64,000 nucleotides of DNA from contig CBEUVQ010000003.1 in NCBI GenBank assembly GCA_965546615.1, positions 1-64,000 on the forward strand, given 5' to 3'. Origin of the DNA: CBEUVQ01 sp965546615 (lineage in GTDB: Bacteria > Bacillota > Desulfotomaculia > Desulfotomaculales > Desulfohalotomaculaceae). The notes under the pieces are model-generated. The model was not told the DNA's origin. It was given only the letters and a program-made list of their open reading frames with translations, and ran no database searches. A program made the position numbers and the translations under genes. Below, piece after piece: positions 25,544 to 35,174 of the stretch (position 1 is the stretch's first letter; every line of letters starts with the position of its first letter).

Positions 25544-26272
25544 ATGCGTGTTAGCTTATTGGGTTCATATATCGATGCATTAAATATGGATGAAACGGTG
25601 GATCGTGCCGCTGAGTTTGTACAGTCCGGGCGGCCGCACCAAATTATTACGTTAAACCCGGAATACTTATATCAAGCACAGAGCAGACGGGAGCTGCTGG
25701 CTTTAGCCAACAGTGCGGATTTGGTTACGCCGGACGGCGCCGGTATTGTGTGGGCATGCCAAATGGCGGGTACACCGGTGCCGGAGCGGGTTACCGGCAT
25801 TGATTTAATGCTGCGTTTATGTGCGCGGGGTGATTATGAAGGCTGGCGGGTATTTTTGCTTGGTGCATCCCCCGGTATTGCGGAAGAGGCTGGCGAAAAG
25901 CTCAAGCAGCGGTTTCCCGGCTTGGTTATTTGCGGCACGCATCACGGCTATTTTACCGATGCGGAAAGCGGACGCGTGGTGGATATGATAATAGAAGCGG
26001 AACCGCAGCTGCTTTTTGTGGCGTTGGGAGCACCGCGGCAGGAGCAGTGGATTAATAAGTATCAGCCTAAAATGGGTGTGCCGGTGGCGATGGGTGTAGG
26101 CGGCAGTTTTGATGTAATTTCGGGGCGCAAGCAGCGGGCGCCGGAGTGGACGCAGCGCCTGCGCATTGAATGGCTGTACCGCTTAGTTAAAGAGCCGTCG
26201 CGCTGGAAGCGGCAGCTGGTGCTGCCCAAGTTTGCCTGGCTGGTTTTGCGGAGGTATTTGCTGAAAATATAA
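25544..26272 (+). CDS. tagA: WecG/TagA/CpsF-family N-acetylmannosaminyltransferase
   Basis: 242 residues, GT26 family. TagA adds ManNAc to GlcNAc-PP-undecaprenol, the second step of wall polymer linkage-unit synthesis on the inner membrane face. Motifs: ITLNPEYLYQA, LVTPDGAGIVWA with the Asp, RVTGIDLM, VFLLGASPG, FVALGAPRQEQW and GVGGSFDVISGRKQRAPEW. It complements the tagO/wecA-like gene at 41261 and the LCP transferase next door. Ribosome binding site GAGGT is eight to nine bases before ATG. Confidence 0.93.
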   Translation: MRVSLLGSYIDALNMDETVDRAAEFVQSGRPHQIITLNPEYLYQAQSRRELLALANSADLVTPDGAGIVWACQMAGTPVPERVTGIDLMLRLCARGDYEGWRVFLLGASPGIAEEAGEKLKQRFPGLVICGTHHGYFTDAESGRVVDMIIEAEPQLLFVALGAPRQEQWINKYQPKMGVPVAMGVGGSFDVISGRKQRAPEWTQRLRIEWLYRLVKEPSRWKRQLVLPKFAWLVLRRYLLKI

Positions 26273-26427
26273 GCTGCGTGGGTCAGCGTGTATATTGCAC
26301 AAAAACACCGTTTGCCGGTATGCTGTTTGGCAGCAGAAATATACGAGCGTTTAGGATATTATGTTCAACTGCTGGGTCGTTGGGTGACCGGAATTAGAAT
26401 AAAAGTTGAAAATGTGATATAATTAGC

Positions 26428-26462
26428 AATAAGAGTGTAGAATTTACACTCTTATTGTTTTT
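26428..26462 (+). terminator. Strong terminator in the 26273-26606 gap
   Basis: AATAAGAGTGTA (26428-26439)/TACACTCTTATT (26445-26456), loop GAATT, then GTTTTTATT. It sits about 155 bases after tagA; the stretch between holds no convincing ORF. Confidence 0.88.
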
Positions 26463-26544
26463 ATTAGTTATTATTTGTTTTAGAAGCGAAACACTTTAAG
26501 CATGTTTGGCGTCATATAATTAAACAGGTTGCTTTATATTCCAG

Positions 26545-26573
26545 TTGAATTGTTAATTAGGCTGTATTAAAAT
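26545..26573 (+). promoter_or_regulatory. Sigma-A-type promoter of the LCP gene
   Basis: TTGAAT, 17-base spacer, TAAAAT; predicted transcript start about 25-30 bases before the LCP ATG. Confidence 0.6.
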
Positions 26574-26606
26574 AGTTCCGTTAACACCGATTTAGGGAGA
26601 GGTGTA

Positions 26607-27863
26607 ATGATGGCTAAAAAACGCAGATTAAAAATGAAAAGAAAAGCACCGTTGATTGTTTTTGCTTTTTTAATGATGGCATTGTTTGCTGCGGGTTACG
26701 GCTTGGCCGATTGGTATTTGTCGCCGAAAGATACAAATGCAGATGCCGCTGTCGGAGAAGAGCAGCAGGAAGATGCTAAGTTTGAAGATCGGATTAACTT
26801 TTTGCTGTTGGGAATGGATACCCGTCCCGGTGAAACGCTGGCGCGCACCGATACCATGATTTTTGTCAGCGTGGACGGTGAAACCAACCGCATGGCGATG
26901 ATGTCTATTCCGCGGGATACCCGGGTTGAGATACCGGGACACGGCGCTAATAAGATAAACGCCGCCAACGTGTTTGGCGGGCCGGAATTGGCCGCCGAAG
27001 TTGTTTCTGATCTGCTGGATGTGCCGATTGATTATTATGTATTGACGAACTTTAACGGTTTTAAAGATATTGTTGATGCGGTGGGCGGGGTTGATTTTTA
27101 TGTTGACCAAGACATGAAGTACTATGACCCTGCTGACGGTACTCGCATTGACCTGAAAAAGGGGCAGCAGTACATGGATGGGGATAAAGCGCTGCAGTTT
27201 GTGCGCTACCGCAGTTATCCCAACGGGGATATTGAGCGGGCAGCACAGCAGCAGCGGTTTTTGAAAGCGTTGGCTCAGGAAGTGCTGAAGCCGGGCACAA
27301 TTACTAAGCTGCCTAAGCTGGTGCCGGCGGTGAATAAAGCGGTGGACACCAACCTGGGCCTAAAGCAGATGCTGCAGTTAGCGAGTGCAGCCCGCAATTT
27401 CTCTAATGCCGAGATAGTTACTCAAACGCTGCCCGGCACTTTTGAAACTATTGACGGGATCAGTTATTGGCACGTAGAGCCGGAAAAAGCTCACGAAGCG
27501 GTTTTAGCTTTGTTTGAAGGCGAAACGCTGGAAACCATTCAAGGTACTACTATTGTAAGAAATACCCAGCCGGCTGCGGAGCAGCCGAAACTGCCGGCAG
27601 AACCGCAGCAGGACGAAGAACCGGCAGACAATGAAACCGACGAGGAACTGCCTGCTGACCAGCCAATCGACAGCAATCAGCAGAGCAGTGCAGAGCAGGA
27701 CAGCCAGGATTCACAAGACAGCGAGCAGAACAGCGAGCCTGCAGTGAATGACGGCGAGCAAGCGTGGCTGCCGCCGACTTCTGCCCAACCCGAATCGGTG
27801 CCGGGAAGTGAGCATCCCGCCGAAGTGACTGATGTATCGGTTGAAGTGACACCGGTGGAATAA
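26607..27863 (+). CDS. LytR-CpsA-Psr (LCP) family wall polymer transferase
   Basis: 418 residues. One N-terminal membrane segment (about 14-34) and an extracellular LCP domain (about 60-250): FLLLGMDTRPGETLARTDTM, MMSIPRDTRVEIPG, KINAANVFGG, VDAVGGVDFYVDQDM, QFVRYRSYPNGDIERAAQQQ, with the conserved Asp and Arg residues that bind the polyprenyl pyrophosphate. LCP enzymes move teichoic-type or secondary polymers from lipid carrier to peptidoglycan. The last about 100 residues form a Q/E/D/S-rich disordered tail unusual in length. Ribosome binding site GGGAGAGGTG; own promoter upstream. It fits with TagA, TagO and CsaB as the attachment step. Confidence 0.93.
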   Translation: MMAKKRRLKMKRKAPLIVFAFLMMALFAAGYGLADWYLSPKDTNADAAVGEEQQEDAKFEDRINFLLLGMDTRPGETLARTDTMIFVSVDGETNRMAMMSIPRDTRVEIPGHGANKINAANVFGGPELAAEVVSDLLDVPIDYYVLTNFNGFKDIVDAVGGVDFYVDQDMKYYDPADGTRIDLKKGQQYMDGDKALQFVRYRSYPNGDIERAAQQQRFLKALAQEVLKPGTITKLPKLVPAVNKAVDTNLGLKQMLQLASAARNFSNAEIVTQTLPGTFETIDGISYWHVEPEKAHEAVLALFEGETLETIQGTTIVRNTQPAAEQPKLPAEPQQDEEPADNETDEELPADQPIDSNQQSSAEQDSQDSQDSEQNSEPAVNDGEQAWLPPTSAQPESVPGSEHPAEVTDVSVEVTPVE

Positions 27864-27883
27864 CCATATACAACAAAACGCAG

Positions 27884-27976
27884 TGAACGATGCCCTCGTC
27901 GTTCAACAGGCACGGTCTTGACCGTGCCGTTTACATTTTTCAGGCAGTTGTAGGGGGCGGTCTCTGTGCCGCCCCG
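27884..27976. repeat. Palindromic repeat cluster 4
   Basis: A truncated AACGA..TCGTT unit (27886-27903), a GGCACGGTC/GACCGTGCC unit (27907-27932) and a GGCGG..CCGCC unit (27950-27976), all in + orientation, between the LCP gene and the SLH gene. The remaining 28-kb gap sequence is featureless. Confidence 0.8.
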
Positions 27977-28111
27977 TCGTTCTGCATCCAAGAAGTGCCG
28001 ACATTGTGGTCCAATGTGTGCCAGCGCCGCCACTATTTAACTAAAGGTACAGCGCACTGTGCAGCGAATTATTTATTTGATATATAAACATCACAGGTGG
28101 AGGAATAAAAG

Positions 28112-29140
28112 TTGCGCAAATTACTGTCAAAAGTATTACTGTCGGCAGCGGTTGTTGTTTTGCTGCCGGTTAATGCATGGGCGGCATCGGCACTGCCTTA
28201 TCAGTTTGTGGATATTGAAAGCCACTGGGCGAAGGCGGAGTTAACGGAAATGATTCAGCTGGATGTTTTAAGCGGTTATGCCGAAGGCGGCAAATACTAT
28301 GCCAAACCGAATAAGGCAATCACCAGGGTGGAATTTGCCGCGCTGATGGCTAAAACGCTGCGCTTGGAAGCTTCAAACAGCGCACCGGATTTTGCTGATT
28401 GGCAGCAGGTTCCTGAGTGGGCAAAAGGTGCGGTAGCGGCACTGCAGGCTGACGGCATTATAAACGGTGCGCCCGGTGATGACGGCAAAATTTATTTTCA
28501 GCCCAACAAAAACATTACCCGGGCAGAGATAGCCGCCATTATCGTCAATGCACTGGAGCAAACGCCCGCCCCGCCGTATGATGTAAAATTTACTGATGTT
28601 TCGGCGGATAAGTGGTACAGCCAATCGGTGTTTCAAGCCCAAAAGGCCGGTTTGATCAGCGGGCGCACAGCAAGCAGCTTTGCGCCGGAGGGTAACGCTA
28701 CCCGCGCTGAAGTGCTGGTGATTTTAAACCGCTTTATGAAGAGCGAAAGTGCTGATGCCCCGGATGATGAGGATTTGCAGGAAGTAGTGGAAGATTATTT
28801 TGATGATTTGAAGGATATAATTGAAGACGGAGATAAACCGAAAAGCCTTGCTCGGTATACAACCGGCGGTGCGGCATTGGCTCTTGATAAGGGCGGCTTG
28901 GGTGTGTTGGAAAGCACCCCGTTTGAGGGTGAGGTGCGCTCCATCAGAATGATTGATGACCCTAAGGTGGATTTAAAAAGCAGCCGGGTAGCGGCTGTAA
29001 CCGGTGAATCGCTGTACAAGTTAAAATACGGCGGAGATGACATCAGCGTGCGTGTTGCCGAAAAGTACGGCTTGGTAAAAATTGACAACAAATGGAAGAT
29101 ATACAGCGTAGAGGTGTTAAGCCAAAAAGTATATTCGTAG
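28112..29140 (+). CDS. SLH-domain surface protein
   Basis: 342 residues from a TTG with GGTGGAGGA upstream. A signal peptide ends near NAWA. Three S-layer homology modules follow at about residues 30-90, 92-150 and 152-208 (FVDIESHWAKAELTEMIQLD, DFADWQQVPEWAKGAVAALQ, FTDVSADKWYSQSVFQAQKA, each closed by an xTRxEFAALM-type helix). SLH triplets bind pyruvylated secondary cell-wall polymer. The last about 130 residues have an acidic helix, then a mixed domain I cannot identify that ends YGLVKIDNKWKIYSVEV, reminiscent of NTF2-like folds. The TAG stop is part of a palindromic repeat. The ligand-modifying csaB lies 6 kb downstream. Confidence 0.92.
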   Translation: MRKLLSKVLLSAAVVVLLPVNAWAASALPYQFVDIESHWAKAELTEMIQLDVLSGYAEGGKYYAKPNKAITRVEFAALMAKTLRLEASNSAPDFADWQQVPEWAKGAVAALQADGIINGAPGDDGKIYFQPNKNITRAEIAAIIVNALEQTPAPPYDVKFTDVSADKWYSQSVFQAQKAGLISGRTASSFAPEGNATRAEVLVILNRFMKSESADAPDDEDLQEVVEDYFDDLKDIIEDGDKPKSLARYTTGGAALALDKGGLGVLESTPFEGEVRSIRMIDDPKVDLKSSRVAAVTGESLYKLKYGGDDISVRVAEKYGLVKIDNKWKIYSVEVLSQKVYS

Positions 29141-29364
29141 GGGCATGGAAACTCGCCCCTACGAAAAAATGTAAAACGTTAGCATCACAGATGTAGGGCA
29201 CGGTCTTGACCGTGCCGTTCTGTTATCAAAAGCCTTTAGACTGTTCCCTGCGTATTTTCAGGCAGTGGCAGCATTGTAATGTGCGTAGGGAACGCTCTTG
29301 AGCGTTCCGTTAAACGAACCTTAACACCGGCGATAACCGGGCGGGCACAGAAACCCGCCCTTAC
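29137..29364. repeat. Palindromic repeat cluster 5, overlapping the SLH gene stop
   Basis: GTAGGGGCATGG..CGCCCCTAC (29137-29163) begins at the last sense base of the SLH gene and supplies its TAG. Then GGCACGGTC/GACCGTGCC (29193-29220), a half unit ..GACTGTTCCCTGC (about 29238-29251), and an inverted pair AACGCTC/GAGCGTT plus reversed CGGGCGGGC..CCCGCCC (29285-29364). The rest of the gap to 29554 is non-coding. Confidence 0.82.
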
Positions 29365-29554
29365 GAAAAATGCAAAATGTATGTGTCGCATATTTCCAAA
29401 CAATGTAAACACCACCAATGAAAATACTTGCAATTTTGCAGGTTTTTTAATATCCGGGTCGAAATTGGTAGAGGTGTGCTGCATTTTAAACAGCTTTTAA
29501 TAAACAAGGTTGCCGACAGCATCAACAATAAAACGGAGGATGAAGTTAGCGGAA

Positions 29555-31417
29555 ATGAAGAAATTTGTTACCGTTGCAGTAAGTGTAGTTATTGTTTTGG
29601 GGCTGGTGTTTTTTTATTTGGATCAAACTCCCGAACCGCAGCAGATTATAGAGCAGCCGCCGGCAAAACCGGCTGCTGAAGCAGCAGATTATGATTTGGT
29701 GGTGGTGGGCAGCGACCCCGAAGGCATTGCGGCGGCAGTGTCGGGGGCGCGAAACGGCTTATTCACGCTGCTGGTCGACACTCGCCCGGCCGTCGGTGGG
29801 TTAATGACCAGAGGCTGGTTAAACACTATCGATATGAACTACGGCCCAGACGGGGAAATATTAAACAAAGGTATCTTTTTAGAATTTTTTAACCAAATTG
29901 AAGGGGATTCATTTGACGTTGCCACTGCGCTGAATGTGTTTAATAAGCTGGTGGAAGCGGAACCCAAGCTGGATGTGCTGCTGAACGCGAAAAGCATTAA
30001 CCCGCTGATGAATGACAGCAGCACGGAGATAACCGGGGTTAAAGTGCTGGACGGCGATGAAAAAGAGCGGCATATTAATGCTAAATATGTTATTGATGCT
30101 ACGCAGGACGGCGATATTGCCGCTGCCTGCGGGGTGCCTTTCAGCGTCAGCCAGGAAGATATGGGCTACCAAGACCGCTTTATGGCGGTAACGCTGGTAT
30201 ATCAGTTAAAGGGTGTATCTAAGCTGGATTGGTGGAGGATGGGTACGGTACTGCTGCATGACCGAGCCGGTGGCAGCCACGCCGGCATTAATAAAGTCAG
30301 TGCTTGGGGCTTCTCTGACGAAATGCAGAAATATCAATCCACCAATGACAGGGTTGGTGTGCGGGGGTTAAATATCGGCCGCCAAAAAGACGGCACTGTT
30401 TTAATTAACAACCTGCATGTTTACCGTGTTAATCCGCTGGATAAAGATGCACTGGCAGAAGCCCGCAGGCTGGCGGAAGAAGAGCTGCCGCATATTGTGC
30501 AGTTTTTGCGGGAACATATACCCGGATTGGAAGAAGCACAATTAATGGCTGCTGCGCCGGAACTATATGTGCGCGAATCCCGTCATATTTATGGAGAGTA
30601 TCGTTTAACGGTGGATGATTTGCTGGAAAATAAGGACTTTTACGATGCAGTTGCTTTTGGCTCTTATCCGGTTGATATTCAAGCAGTTGACAGCAGCTTT
30701 AAAGGTACTATTGTGGGTGTGCCCAAGCAGTACGCCGTTCCGCTGCGCTGTTTAATTCCCCAAAAGGTAGAGCGCTTATTGGTAGTGGGGAGGGCAGCTT
30801 CTTTTGATTCGCTGCCGCACGGCAGCGCCCGGGTAATTCCCGTCGGCATGGCCACCGGGCAGGCGGCAGCAGCGGCTGCGGCATTGAGTATTGAAGAGAA
30901 CATCAGTGTTCGGGAACTGGCCCTTGATAAGCAGCTGGTGGATGAGCTGCGCAGCCGTTTAAACAAGCAGGGCATGGAGCTGAAGCATTTTACATATACT
31001 GCACCGGAAACCAAGCATTGGGCCTACGAGGGGCTGAAGTTTGTGCGCCGATACGGTCTGGCGTTTGGCGGCTACGATAATAATTATCGCTTAGATGAGG
31101 AAATAAACGAGCAGGCCTTTATTAACCTGCTTTCCTGGCTGTCTAAGCTTACCGGGCGGGAAGACTTGGCGCATCCCACCATTTATGCCGAAGGCAACGC
31201 TTTTACCATGCAGGATGTTTCTTATATGCTGGCCGCTTACCTGGGACAGCAGATGACAAAGGACGAAGCATACCAATACATGCTGCGGGAAGGCTGCTTC
31301 AGCAAACAGGTGCTGACGCAGGTTGAAAATAACGGGGGCAAAATTACTAACGGTGCCGCCTACATGATTTTGAAGGATTTTTTTACAAAAGGAACGGTGC
31401 CGATAAATGAAGGTTAG
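29555..31417 (+). CDS. Exported FAD-dependent oxidoreductase with SLH-like tail, paralog 1
   Basis: 620 residues from ATG 29555. An ATG at 29540 is directly against GGAGG (29535-29539), which is 15 bases from 29555, so the start is not settled. An N-terminal hydrophobic segment (VTVAVSVVIVLGLVFFYL) with no clear cleavage site looks like a membrane anchor. The FAD_oxidored fold follows: VVVGSDPEGIAAAVSGAR, VDTRPAVGGLMTRGWLNTID, VIDATQDGDIAAACGVPFSV, RESRHIYGEYRLTVDDLLEN, FGSYPVDIQA, VVGRAASFD..GSARVIPVGMATGQA. The C-terminal about 140 residues contain an SLH-like module (KHWAYEGLKFVRRYGLAFGG) and two weaker ones. The substrate is unknown. It overlaps the next gene by 11 bases. Confidence 0.85.
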   Translation: MKKFVTVAVSVVIVLGLVFFYLDQTPEPQQIIEQPPAKPAAEAADYDLVVVGSDPEGIAAAVSGARNGLFTLLVDTRPAVGGLMTRGWLNTIDMNYGPDGEILNKGIFLEFFNQIEGDSFDVATALNVFNKLVEAEPKLDVLLNAKSINPLMNDSSTEITGVKVLDGDEKERHINAKYVIDATQDGDIAAACGVPFSVSQEDMGYQDRFMAVTLVYQLKGVSKLDWWRMGTVLLHDRAGGSHAGINKVSAWGFSDEMQKYQSTNDRVGVRGLNIGRQKDGTVLINNLHVYRVNPLDKDALAEARRLAEEELPHIVQFLREHIPGLEEAQLMAAAPELYVRESRHIYGEYRLTVDDLLENKDFYDAVAFGSYPVDIQAVDSSFKGTIVGVPKQYAVPLRCLIPQKVERLLVVGRAASFDSLPHGSARVIPVGMATGQAAAAAAALSIEENISVRELALDKQLVDELRSRLNKQGMELKHFTYTAPETKHWAYEGLKFVRRYGLAFGGYDNNYRLDEEINEQAFINLLSWLSKLTGREDLAHPTIYAEGNAFTMQDVSYMLAAYLGQQMTKDEAYQYMLREGCFSKQVLTQVENNGGKITNGAAYMILKDFFTKGTVPINEG

Positions 31418-33194
31418 CAATCGGGTAATTTTACAGCGGCTGCTTGCAGCGCTGTTTGTAGTGATCGGCTTAATGCTGACAGGGTGCGCCGGCAGCGCTG
31501 AAAAACGCTGTGAAGATGTTTATGATTTGGTTGTGGTGGGCAGTGACCCCGAGGCGGTCGCTGCCGCAGTGTCAGGGGCGCGCAGTGGTTTGTCTGTGCT
31601 GATGGTTGATACACGCTCGCAATTAGGCGGGCTGATGACTCAAGGCTGGCTGAACACTATTGATATGAACTATGCTCCGGCTGCCGAAGGCGGGCAAAAA
31701 GAAATCTTAAACAAAGGAATTTTTTTAGAATTTTACAACCGGCTGGAAGGCGATTCTTTTGATGTAAGCACAGCGCAGGCGGTGTTTGATGATTTGGTAG
31801 GCAGTGAAAAAAATCTGCAGCTGCAGTTATCTGTGCAGCAGATTAAGCCGGTGATTGAGGAAGAAGAGAACGAACGATATGTTCGAGCGGTAGAAGTAAC
31901 GGATAGCGGCGGAGAAACAAAAACTTACCGCTGCCGGCGGGTTATTGATGCCACGCCCGACGGTGATTTTGCCGCTGCCGCCGGTGTGCCGTTCAGCTTA
32001 GGGCAGGCGGATATCGGTTATCCTGATAAAAAAATGGCGGCAACATTGGTATTTAGGCTCGCAGGTGTCAGTGATGCCGATTGGCGGCAGCTGCGCACTG
32101 CTTTAAATACAGACAGTGACCCGCTGTCCGGCTCCAATGATGTGAGCGCGTGGGGCTTTTGGCCGGAAATGGAGCGGTATGTGCCGCAGAACCCGCGCAT
32201 TAGAGTGCGGGGGTTAAACATCGGCCGGCAAAATGACGGCAGCATTTTAATCAACGCGCTGCAGATATTTGACGTTGATCCTTTAAGTAAAGAAGCAAAG
32301 CGCAGCGCCAAAGCGCTGGCGGAAAAAGAACTTACTCATCTGGTGCGGTATTTAAATGCCGCAGTACCGGGCTTGGCAAACGCTTATCTCGACGGTGCCG
32401 CTCCTGAACTGTATATTCGGGAATCGCGGCACATTTACGGGTACTATCGGTTGACGATAGATGATGTTTTAGAAAACAGGGATTTTTTTGACCGCATTGC
32501 TTTTGGCTCTTATCCGGTAGATATGCAGGCGACCGGCAGAGGTGAAAGAGATTATATTGTTGGCAACCCGCGGCAGTATGCCGTTCCCTTTCGGGCAATT
32601 ATTCCTCAAAAAGTGGATAACCTTTTAGTAGTGGGGCGGGCGGCCAGCTTTGATCCGCTGGCGCACGGCAGTGCTCGGGTGATTCCGGTGGGTATGGCGA
32701 CCGGACAGGCGGCAGGAGCTGCAGCGGCAGTCAGCATTGCGCATGGTATGTATTTCCCCAAAATGGCTTATGATAAAGAAGTTATTAAAGAACTGCAGCG
32801 CATTTTAAATGAGCAGGGCATGGAGATAAAGCCGTTTGCTGCACCGAAAGAGTGGAACCCCGAGATGGCGCATTGGGCCTACGAGGGGCTGAAGTTTGTG
32901 CGTCAGCATGCTCTGGCGATTGGCGGTTACCGGAACGATCAGTATCAGTTGGATGCTGAGATGACGGTGGGTGAATTTCTGCACATCTTTAAAACGCTGG
33001 CAGAAATTTATCAAGTGGAGCAAAAGCCGCAGGCGGTGTTCAACTGCAGTGCCGATGATTTGTTAACCGGAGAAGTTGTGCAGCATATTTTTGCGCAGTA
33101 TCGTCATTATTATCCGGTGGAAGTAAAGAATCACGGGGTTATTACCCGAGGGGAAAGTTATATGTTAATCCGCAGTTTTTTGGAGGAAAAGTAA
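31407..33194 (+). CDS. Exported FAD-dependent oxidoreductase, lipoprotein paralog 2
   Basis: 595 residues. Same architecture as the preceding paralog, with high similarity through the FAD core (DLVVVGSDPEAVAAAVSGAR, QLGGLMTQGWLNTIDMNY, RESRHIYGYYRLTIDDVLEN, VVGRAASFDPLAHGSARVIP) and the SLH-like tail (MAHWAYEGLKFVRQHALAIGG; VITRGESYMLIRSF). The N-terminus differs: it ends in a lipobox LMLTGC (Cys27), so this copy should be lipid-anchored. The dinucleotide motif has lost the last Gly (GSDPEA). AAAGGAAC lies before the ATG, which overlaps the previous stop. The gene's TAA is immediately followed by the GTG of the next gene. Confidence 0.87.
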   Translation: MKVSNRVILQRLLAALFVVIGLMLTGCAGSAEKRCEDVYDLVVVGSDPEAVAAAVSGARSGLSVLMVDTRSQLGGLMTQGWLNTIDMNYAPAAEGGQKEILNKGIFLEFYNRLEGDSFDVSTAQAVFDDLVGSEKNLQLQLSVQQIKPVIEEEENERYVRAVEVTDSGGETKTYRCRRVIDATPDGDFAAAAGVPFSLGQADIGYPDKKMAATLVFRLAGVSDADWRQLRTALNTDSDPLSGSNDVSAWGFWPEMERYVPQNPRIRVRGLNIGRQNDGSILINALQIFDVDPLSKEAKRSAKALAEKELTHLVRYLNAAVPGLANAYLDGAAPELYIRESRHIYGYYRLTIDDVLENRDFFDRIAFGSYPVDMQATGRGERDYIVGNPRQYAVPFRAIIPQKVDNLLVVGRAASFDPLAHGSARVIPVGMATGQAAGAAAAVSIAHGMYFPKMAYDKEVIKELQRILNEQGMEIKPFAAPKEWNPEMAHWAYEGLKFVRQHALAIGGYRNDQYQLDAEMTVGEFLHIFKTLAEIYQVEQKPQAVFNCSADDLLTGEVVQHIFAQYRHYYPVEVKNHGVITRGESYMLIRSFLEEK

Positions 33195-35174
33195 GTGAAA
33201 AAATTTAAGCTGGTTACGCTGCTTTCTGCAGCACTGGTGATAATCGGTGTGCTGGCGGCAGGCCATGCCGCTTTTTGGAACCGTTATCAGTTGGAAAAAG
33301 ATTTTAAGAATGTCGAAGTACTGATGATTTACGACGACATACAAGAGATTGGGGCACTGTCGGGGTTAACGCCGCTGGAGACAATGCAGCGCTTAAAAGA
33401 ACACGGCTTAACCACCGTGCTGTTTAAAGAGCAAACCGTTAAAGATCTGCAGACTGCCGGTATGCTGGTTGCTTACACCGGCAGCGAGCTCAAAGCTCTG
33501 CCCAGCCTGTTGGGGCAGCCCCAATCTTGGCTGACGCAGCTGATTGCCGAGGGAGAAATTAACCCGCAGTATACATATCTGCTGTTTCAAGATAAACAGC
33601 TGTATCAACAGGTGGCCGAGCAGCTGGCTGCTAAAACGAAAGATGTAAAAACGCATCAGTTTGAAAATGCTTACCTGATTGAAACGCCGCTGTCTTTTGA
33701 TTTGCTGGCAGGTAAGGAAGATAATAAAGGGATTGGGCTTGGTTTTCCGGAGGATAAACTGGCCCAGGTAAAAGAGGCGGGACTTCTGACGATGGTGCAG
33801 GTGCGCAGCTGGTCGGAAGTAACCGCCGAGGCATTAGAAAAAGTTTTTACTCCTTTGAAGAACGTTTCTAACCTTTCATCCGTCTTTTTTAATGATGAAG
33901 AAATTCCCGGCAACCCCGGACTGCTTTCTGAGGTGGCTGAACAAATTAAAGAAACACCTGCTGCTAATACCGCAGCGATAGAATTTTATCCGCAAAAGGG
34001 CATTTCCGGTCTGGCCAAGTATTTGGATAAGCAAATTATTCGCCTGCATACCATTACGCCGGAAGAGATGAGCAGGCGGTATACCCCGGATAATGCAGAA
34101 GAGGCGGTGGACAGGCTGGTGCTGGCGGCAGCGGAGCGGAATATCCGGGCGCTGTTGGTGCGGCCGTTTAAAACTACTTCCGGAGAAGAGCCGCTTGCTT
34201 TTTACCAAAACTACCTGGATGATATTAAAACCGGGCTGGAAAACGAAGGCTTACATGTTGGCCGGGCGGATATGCTGCCCGCTACCCCGTATTCCCGGGT
34301 AATGATGTTTTTCATCGGCCTGGGTGTGATCGGCGGTGGTTTGCTGCTGTCTGCAAAATTGGGTTTAGGACGATGGAACCTGCTTTTAGGGGCGGCGGCG
34401 CTTGCTGCTTGGGCGGGGCTGTTGTACTTGGAGGCTGACACCGCCCGCAAACTGATGGCGCTGGCAGCGGTAATTATCTTTCCCACGCTGTCGGTACTGA
34501 CATTTGTAAACCGCAGCAGTGCATCACTTCCTGCAGCGATGAGCAGATTAGTGCTGATGTCGCTTTATTCGCTGGTGGGCGCGCTGCTGATGGTGGGGCT
34601 GTTTGCGGAAATCAGCTTTATGCTGAAACTAAACCAGTTCTCGGGGGTTAAGGCAGCCCACATAGTGCCGCTGGTAGTTGGTGCTGCATACTTTACTTAT
34701 CTGACAGCCGACGGTCAAAAACTGAGCGAGCGAATTGCCGGTTTGGCAAAAAAACCGGTAACGGTCGGCTTGGCTGCTGCCGGTATTGTGCTGCTGGCGG
34801 CTGTAGCGGTGTATCTGCTGCGCACCGGCAACGAAGGGATGTCGGTTTCTGCTGTTGAGCTGCAGTTTAGAACATGGTTGAACGAGGTTTTGGGGGTAAG
34901 ACCGCGCACTAAGGAATTTTTGCTCGGACATCCTGCCATGCTGGTGCTGCTGTATTTCGGTTATCGCGATAACCGCTTTTTACCGCTGCTGGTGCTGGGC
35001 ATCATCGGCCAAATCTCGCTGGTAAACACATTTGCCCATATTCACACCCCGCTTTTGGTGTCGCTGATTCGCTTTTTTAACGGGCTGTGGCTGGGTATTT
35101 TGATCGGGGCAGCGGTGATTTTGGGATATAAGCTGTTGGAAAAATTCGCTCGGAGGTACGCAGAGCATGGGTAA
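33195..35174 (+). CDS. DUF5693-family multi-pass membrane protein
   Basis: 659 residues from GTG, ribosome binding site TGGAGG nine bases upstream in the end of the previous gene. A signal-anchor segment (about 7-26) is followed by an about 330-residue extracytoplasmic domain (IQEIGALSGLTPLETMQRLKEHGLTT, LLVRPFKTTSGEEPLAFYQNYL) and then about nine membrane segments. This matches the DUF5693 family, whose function is unknown and which I recall as a frequent neighbour of csaB. The 8-base overlap with csaB supports a joint role, perhaps in modifying or presenting the pyruvylated polymer. Confidence 0.8.
   Translation: MKKFKLVTLLSAALVIIGVLAAGHAAFWNRYQLEKDFKNVEVLMIYDDIQEIGALSGLTPLETMQRLKEHGLTTVLFKEQTVKDLQTAGMLVAYTGSELKALPSLLGQPQSWLTQLIAEGEINPQYTYLLFQDKQLYQQVAEQLAAKTKDVKTHQFENAYLIETPLSFDLLAGKEDNKGIGLGFPEDKLAQVKEAGLLTMVQVRSWSEVTAEALEKVFTPLKNVSNLSSVFFNDEEIPGNPGLLSEVAEQIKETPAANTAAIEFYPQKGISGLAKYLDKQIIRLHTITPEEMSRRYTPDNAEEAVDRLVLAAAERNIRALLVRPFKTTSGEEPLAFYQNYLDDIKTGLENEGLHVGRADMLPATPYSRVMMFFIGLGVIGGGLLLSAKLGLGRWNLLLGAAALAAWAGLLYLEADTARKLMALAAVIIFPTLSVLTFVNRSSASLPAAMSRLVLMSLYSLVGALLMVGLFAEISFMLKLNQFSGVKAAHIVPLVVGAAYFTYLTADGQKLSERIAGLAKKPVTVGLAAAGIVLLAAVAVYLLRTGNEGMSVSAVELQFRTWLNEVLGVRPRTKEFLLGHPAMLVLLYFGYRDNRFLPLLVLGIIGQISLVNTFAHIHTPLLVSLIRFFNGLWLGILIGAAVILGYKLLEKFARRYAEHG

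Noticed and set aside
26440..26606. ORF or small RNA in the 334-base gap before the LCP gene
   Set aside because: Only a terminator and a promoter can be supported; no frame with a ribosome binding site is present.
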